DNA from: Gavia stellata
Taxonomy: Eukaryota > Chordata > Aves > Gaviiformes > Gaviidae
Assembly: GCF_030936135.1 (NCBI RefSeq)
Contig: NC_082598.1
Span: 15,318,687 to 15,382,686, forward strand
Direction of reading: 5' to 3'
DNA length: 64,000 nucleotides
The notes beneath the pieces were generated by a model. It made no database searches and was not told the origin of the DNA. It saw only the letters and a list, made by a program, of their open reading frames with translations. The position numbers were made by a program, and so were the translations under genes. Positions 59,340-64,000 of this stretch are shown one piece after another. The first letter of the stretch is position 1, and each line of letters starts with the position of its first letter.

Positions 59340-62300
59340 CTGGGAGGAAAAAGAAAAATTGTAATTAGTGATTGAAAATGGAAGTGCCAGATGTTTTTGT
59401 CTATAATATTAAAAGAGTTGCAAATGACAGTATTAGAAATAGGCAGTATTTTGCATAGAATTATCATTAGATTAGATGCAAGCTATCATAAAAGGAACAG
59501 CACCATCATTTAATCCTCTTAATTCTTTTGTGTCTCTCTGTCTTGTGTAGGAGAAAGCATCTGGCTGCTTAGGGCAAAAGGGGAGCGTGTCTAAACCCTG
59601 AGAATGCAGTATCGCCTGTAAAAGTATGTGATGATAGATTTTGAAAAGATGAAGTAACTATAAATCATTACTAACTTTCCCCTGTCAAAAGTTACACTTA
59701 ATTAATAGTACATGATACTTTACACTGCAAGTTTCTTTGTGCCTTTTTAAATGTAGCTTTTATTTTCCCATTCAGTTTACTGAGAAAATTGCTATAAAAT
59801 CCCTTTAAAGTATGGAATAAGAAGGTTCTCAGCAGGCTTTTAGTCTTGTTCTCTGGTGTTCAAAATAATGACATCCTCCAGGCCCGTTCCTAAAATAATA
59901 AAGGTGTGGTTCGAGATTCCTGAACTGATCAAGCAGTAACAGAAAGCTATCCAAGGTATTTATTCTCATCTGTCCTGGTGGGAGTCTCTTAATCCTACCC
60001 TTCTCATGGTTAGCAGTCCTTCAGTTTAAGTAGTTCTCTTCCGTGTGTGTAACTTGTAAGCTCTCATCATACCACTAAGCTCTCGTTACATCAGTGTTTC
60101 TCCTCTTGAGCTATGCTTTGGACTCATTGGTGTTAAATCACTAGAACTACAAACAGTCATGCAAGCTTACTGTGACATTAATGCTTATCCTGTATCTGTA
60201 TAATATCACATTTACTGTAAGTATGGGCATTCATTGTATATGTGAAGGTATCTCATGGTAGTCTGTCATCTCCACCTGATCCACACCTAGTTTATAACAA
60301 GAAAATCTGATTAAATCTGTGATTTGGTGTAAGTGTTTCTGTGTTATTTTAAGATGAAAATTATTTGATCTCTAAACCAGTGTGCTATTGTTAAAAGTTT
60401 TGTTTTTATTATTTTTACTTGTATACATTTGTTCTACTTAGCTGTTTTGTCTTTGCCTTATGTTCAAGATCACTATTGTTACTAGAAATCTAGGCAAAAC
60501 TGTGGTTTGTATTTCATGGCATACCAAAGTAATCCTAACTTTTTTTTATTCTCAACTTACTCTTTATCAGCACCAGTTCTTTCTCTGTTTTCTGATAATT
60601 TTTTGTTGGTTGGAAAGTTAAAAAGTCTTACTGTAATTTTTCATCTGCTTTGGAAATTTAACTTGGCTTCACTTGGCTAATGTCACATTAGTCATTACTG
60701 TACCATTTAAGCTGTAGCTCTTTGGTAATGAGGGAAAAATGTCGCAGCTGTTACTTTGATCTTTTTTCCTATTTTTTTTCATCCTGTACTGTTATTTAAG
60801 TTAGTGATATTTAAATTATTAACCTCTGAGTCTCTTCATGGCTGCTAGAACATGAAGTTGACTTAGACATCATACTGATGAGCACTGATGGTCCAGAACT
60901 TTACATCCTTCACCCTTTTAATGGAAACCCACACTTTGTTAGCCATAAAGACACCTAAAGACAGAAAGATGAAGATAATTCAATGCTTTAGAATTGTTCA
61001 TTTCCCTTCACTGTCTGAAGAGACTCAAACATATCTCTGCTGTCTTAAGAATGTCCTATTTGCTGGTCTCCAGACTGTTCTGGGGAGATAGGAATAGGGT
61101 CTCAAGGATTACTTGTGAAAGGCGTAGTTTTGAATTGCGTTCAGGTGGTGGTAGGACTCTGGACTACATGTCGCACATCCTGAATGAGAACAGTTCATCT
61201 TTGAACTGTCATTTAAGTTGTGGGCAAGATGTTTTACCTTGTAAACATCTCTCTCAGTTGAAAGTATTAGCATCCCCTGGCAGGTGCTCACTGTGCCCAT
61301 TTTCCTGGTGCTTTCAACATAACACTGTCAGTGGAAGACATTGTGAAAGTACTCCCTCCTCTACTCTGAAGAGTCAGGCCAGTTTAATGGCTGATAAAGG
61401 TGGTTGGAGCTAATCCATTTGACTCACTTTGAAATGAACTGAGTTGAATTGATGTGACTTGTATGACCAATGATTTGAAAATGAAAGGTAGCTGCAAATA
61501 GTGATAGGGAGTGGTGAGGGTGGAGAAAAGATCTGTGGCCAGAACAGTGATATCCAGAGATACACGTTGGGCTGTGCTCTAAGCTTCTGTGTAAAACAGG
61601 CACTGAGTTGAAGAGGAACCTACTTCTGCCTTTGATTTTTTTAGTTACTGTGTATTGAGCCTGGTGTTGCAGACATGCTAAAAACATGTATTTTGTGTGT
61701 GGCAATCTAGCTTTGCAAAGGCAATAAGAAAAATATTTAAATTTTGTATCATGAGCAGCTTTAAATGTGAGCAAGGTTTTGATTTCTTTATCTTCAAAAG
61801 AACTGTGTAAATGAAAAGAAGCAGCATTACAAGTATCTCTGGATCTTTACTATTGAAAACTGACTGGAGTGGGGGAAGGCAACAGCCAAGTAAAGGGCGC
61901 TCAGGACAGCAGTTTTGAATGTAAATGCCTAAATTCCACATATGTCCCATTTGGGGATCTGGTCTTTATAGCTTTATGTGATTTGACCTTTAGTGAGCTC
62001 AGTGTAATATATGAAATATCTATGTAGATGTGAACATCTGTGGCTAAATTGCTAGCAAAAGATACAGCTCTACTAACAGTTAGTGTTTGGGTTTTTTTTT
62101 CTCTGCTTGTATTCGTTACATTCCGGCTTGATACTGATTTTGCTGCGTGGGACTTCAGTTACTTGCTGTCGATTGCCATCACATTAACATAGAAGTAACA
62201 ATTTTTTAAAATAAATGGAAATGTGATGATCAATGCTTCTCCCCCCCCCCCTTACGGCTTTAGGCTATCTGAGAGCTCATGAAGCATTCATGAAAGTTGA

Positions 62301-63103
62301 ATTAAATACATAAAAATAGTGTTAATCAAAAATCTTTTTTGATCATACAAAGTTTTAACACCTTATAAACTGTATATGACAAATCAAGAGTTGCAATTGG
62401 ATAGGGAAAACTTTGAATAATTATGTGCAAGAGAAACCAAGTTTTTAATGGGTGGAAGTAGACTAATCAAAAAGTGAAAAAATGCTGCAGAAAATCAGTA
62501 AGATTGAACTTTTGAATAAAATGAACAACTGGGGAAAAATGTAATAGGTCTGCACCTGGTTGTTGTTTAGGTTGCTTTCTCTTTAGCAGGTAAAGAGGAA
62601 ATACTCAGCTAATCTAGATAAAGCAGCTGGTCTGTCTGCATTGCATACTGCAAAATGTGGTGTAACAAAGGGTTTCCCTGTGGAGGGACAATGCAGAGCA
62701 CTCTGGAAAGCATTTTAATAGGCATTGGAAAATTATAGGCAGCAATTTTGTTGTAACTGACAGCCTTACAAATTGTTTTCACCCTCCTGAGATAAGAACC
62801 TTAAGCGAGCTGCAGAAGTTGAGATGACAGTTTTCAAGAAAGAGCATTTTTGGGGAATCCTTTCAGACTGCCTGAGATGGAAGTAGCTCTGCTGAGCAAG
62901 GTTGGTGCCATTGGTTGTTCATTATTGCACATGTGCTTCGTGCCCAGTCCAGTGTTAGTTTTATTTTCATGTCTGCTGCTGAGAGTAATGCATAGAAGTG
63001 GGAGGCTGTAATTTCTGTGGCTCCCCGGTACTACACATAGCTGACTAGCAAAAAAAAATTATGAAATTTTGCTGTTGTAGTTGATCTATGGGAGGATTTC
63101 TTA
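59340..63103 (-). other. CLNK: Presumed last intron of CLNK, in part
   Basis: Lies upstream of the CLNK terminal exon on the minus strand. I searched it by eye for the preceding SH2 exons (FLVR and NVKIRF regions) and found none, so the last intron appears longer than 3.7 kb. A C-run lies at 62241-62251. Confidence 0.45.
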
Positions 63104-63644
63104 TGGCGCTGATGAGGCCGCACCTCGAATACTGTGTCCAGTTTTGGGCCCCTCACTACAAGAAGGACATTGAGGTGCTGGAGCATGTCCAGAGAAGGGC
63201 ATCGAAGCTGGTGAGGGGTCTGGAGCGCAAGTCTTATGAGGAACGGCTGAGGGAACTGGGGTTGTTCAGCCTGGAGAAGAGGAGGCTGAGGGGAGACCTT
63301 ATCGCTCTCTACAACTACCTGAAAGGGGGTTGCAGAGAGGTGGGTGTTGGTCTCTTCTCCCAAGTGACAAGTGATAGGACAAGAGGAAATGGCCTCAAGT
63401 TGTGCCAGGGGAGGTTCAGGCTGGATATGAGGAGAAATTTCTTTACTGAGAGAGTGGTGAAGCATTGGAACAGGCTGCTCAGGGAGGTGGTGGAGTCACC
63501 CTCACTGGAGGTGTTCAAGGAACATGTGGACGAGGCATTGCGGGAGAAGGTTTAGTGGGCATGGTGGTGTTGGGTTGATGGTTGGACTTGATGATCTTAC
63601 AGGTCTTTTCCAACCATAATGATTTTGTGATTCTGTGTGATTTT
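63104..63644 (+). mobile_element. CR1 LINE, 5'-truncated 3' tail (about 0.54 kb)
   Basis: Plus-strand copy. Family similarity starts at GGCGCTGATGAGGCCGC and runs through the ORF2 end (frame open to 63555) and the 3' UTR to GATTTTGTGATTCTGTGTGATTTTG. The terminal octamers are slightly decayed. It probably lies inside a CLNK intron, antisense to that gene. Confidence 0.94.
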
Positions 63645-64000
63645 GAATTCAAGAGAAACAATACTCAGCATTGAAAAAGAAGACTTAAGGTGTCATGATT
63701 ACAGATTTGGCCTGGTAGAGCCAAGTCTTAGATATACTGTTGATTATTAACGAGATGCTTGAAATCCTTATTCTGGAATTGTAACTTTCCAGTTTGACTG
63801 TTGTCAGTCTGGGCCCGCTGTGTAAGATATGCTCCAATTTGTGCATAGAAAGTACATACAAGAAGTCATATATTTTGGTATTTCCTGAGATGGGAGTGAT
63901 TATGTTCTTCTTCCTTTTAGTTCAGTAAAAATTGTTCACATATTTTTCAGGTAATTTTCTAGTTGCCTTAATTTTTAAAACTGTTAAAACGATGAAAATT
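63645..64000 (-). other. CLNK: Presumed CLNK intron sequence to the window edge
   Basis: No exon or repeat recognised. Confidence 0.4.

Noticed and set aside
60540..60620. Minus-strand GTAAGT donor after TEKELVLIK, tested as a CLNK exon end
   Set aside because: The peptide does not match any part of the CLNK SH2 domain, and the frame is short.
61109..61300. Minus-strand frame with STERDVYK before a GTAAAA, tested as an upstream CLNK SH2 exon
   Set aside because: No FLVR or NVKIRF-type motif and no acceptor at the right place.
60994..61413. 139-codon plus-strand frame antisense to the CLNK intron
   Set aside because: No conserved motif; consistent with chance.
1..64000. CRISPR array, bacterial operon or other prokaryotic system
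   Set aside because: No regular spacer repeats, no ribosome binding sites and no dense coding; the sequence is vertebrate.

Overview
The window reads as single-copy euchromatin from a bird genome, vertebrate chromosome 4p16-like neighbourhood. Four CR1 LINE tails carry the octamer-type 3' end usual in birds. A solo LTR matches the avian ERVL pattern. A long single-exon zinc finger ORF is the ZNF518B orthologue, and a CpG-rich promoter precedes it. Most of the 64 kb is AT-rich, non-coding and repeat-poor. The species cannot be named from sequence alone.

Layout. Positions 1-45,000 are a gene desert. They hold three CR1 tails and two shorter CR1 pieces, three decayed LINE fragments of an older CR1/L3-like type, two isolated GC-rich blocks, a CA/CAGA microsatellite, and two exon-like segments I cannot assign. 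Positions 45,100-46,010 are a CpG island with NRF1-like, CCAAT and GC-box motifs and a GGC repeat; this is the ZNF518B promoter and first non-coding exon. Intron 1 (45,481-51,972) holds a sense-oriented ERVL solo LTR. Exon 2 begins at 51,973 with a short uORF and carries the whole coding sequence (52,181-55,429). Several poly(A) signals lie between 57,389 and 58,028.

The least obvious gene is on the opposite strand. A 147-bp segment (59,193-59,339, minus) has a strong splice acceptor and encodes the C-terminal half of an SH2 domain. It matches CLNK (MIST), the SLP-76-family adaptor. This is the CLNK terminal coding exon, and the rest of CLNK must lie to the right, beyond the window. ZNF518B and CLNK are therefore convergent here, with about 1-1.5 kb between their likely poly(A) signals. 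From memory, the human genes share one orientation, so a local inversion is possible.

Functionally the two genes are unrelated neighbours. ZNF518B is a nuclear C2H2 protein tied to histone methyltransferase complexes. CLNK is a cytoplasmic immunoreceptor adaptor. No bacterial-type system, CRISPR array, tRNA or rRNA was seen. The most unusual structural observation is that three of four CR1 tails have a perfect 10-14 bp tandem duplication beside their 5' truncation point.
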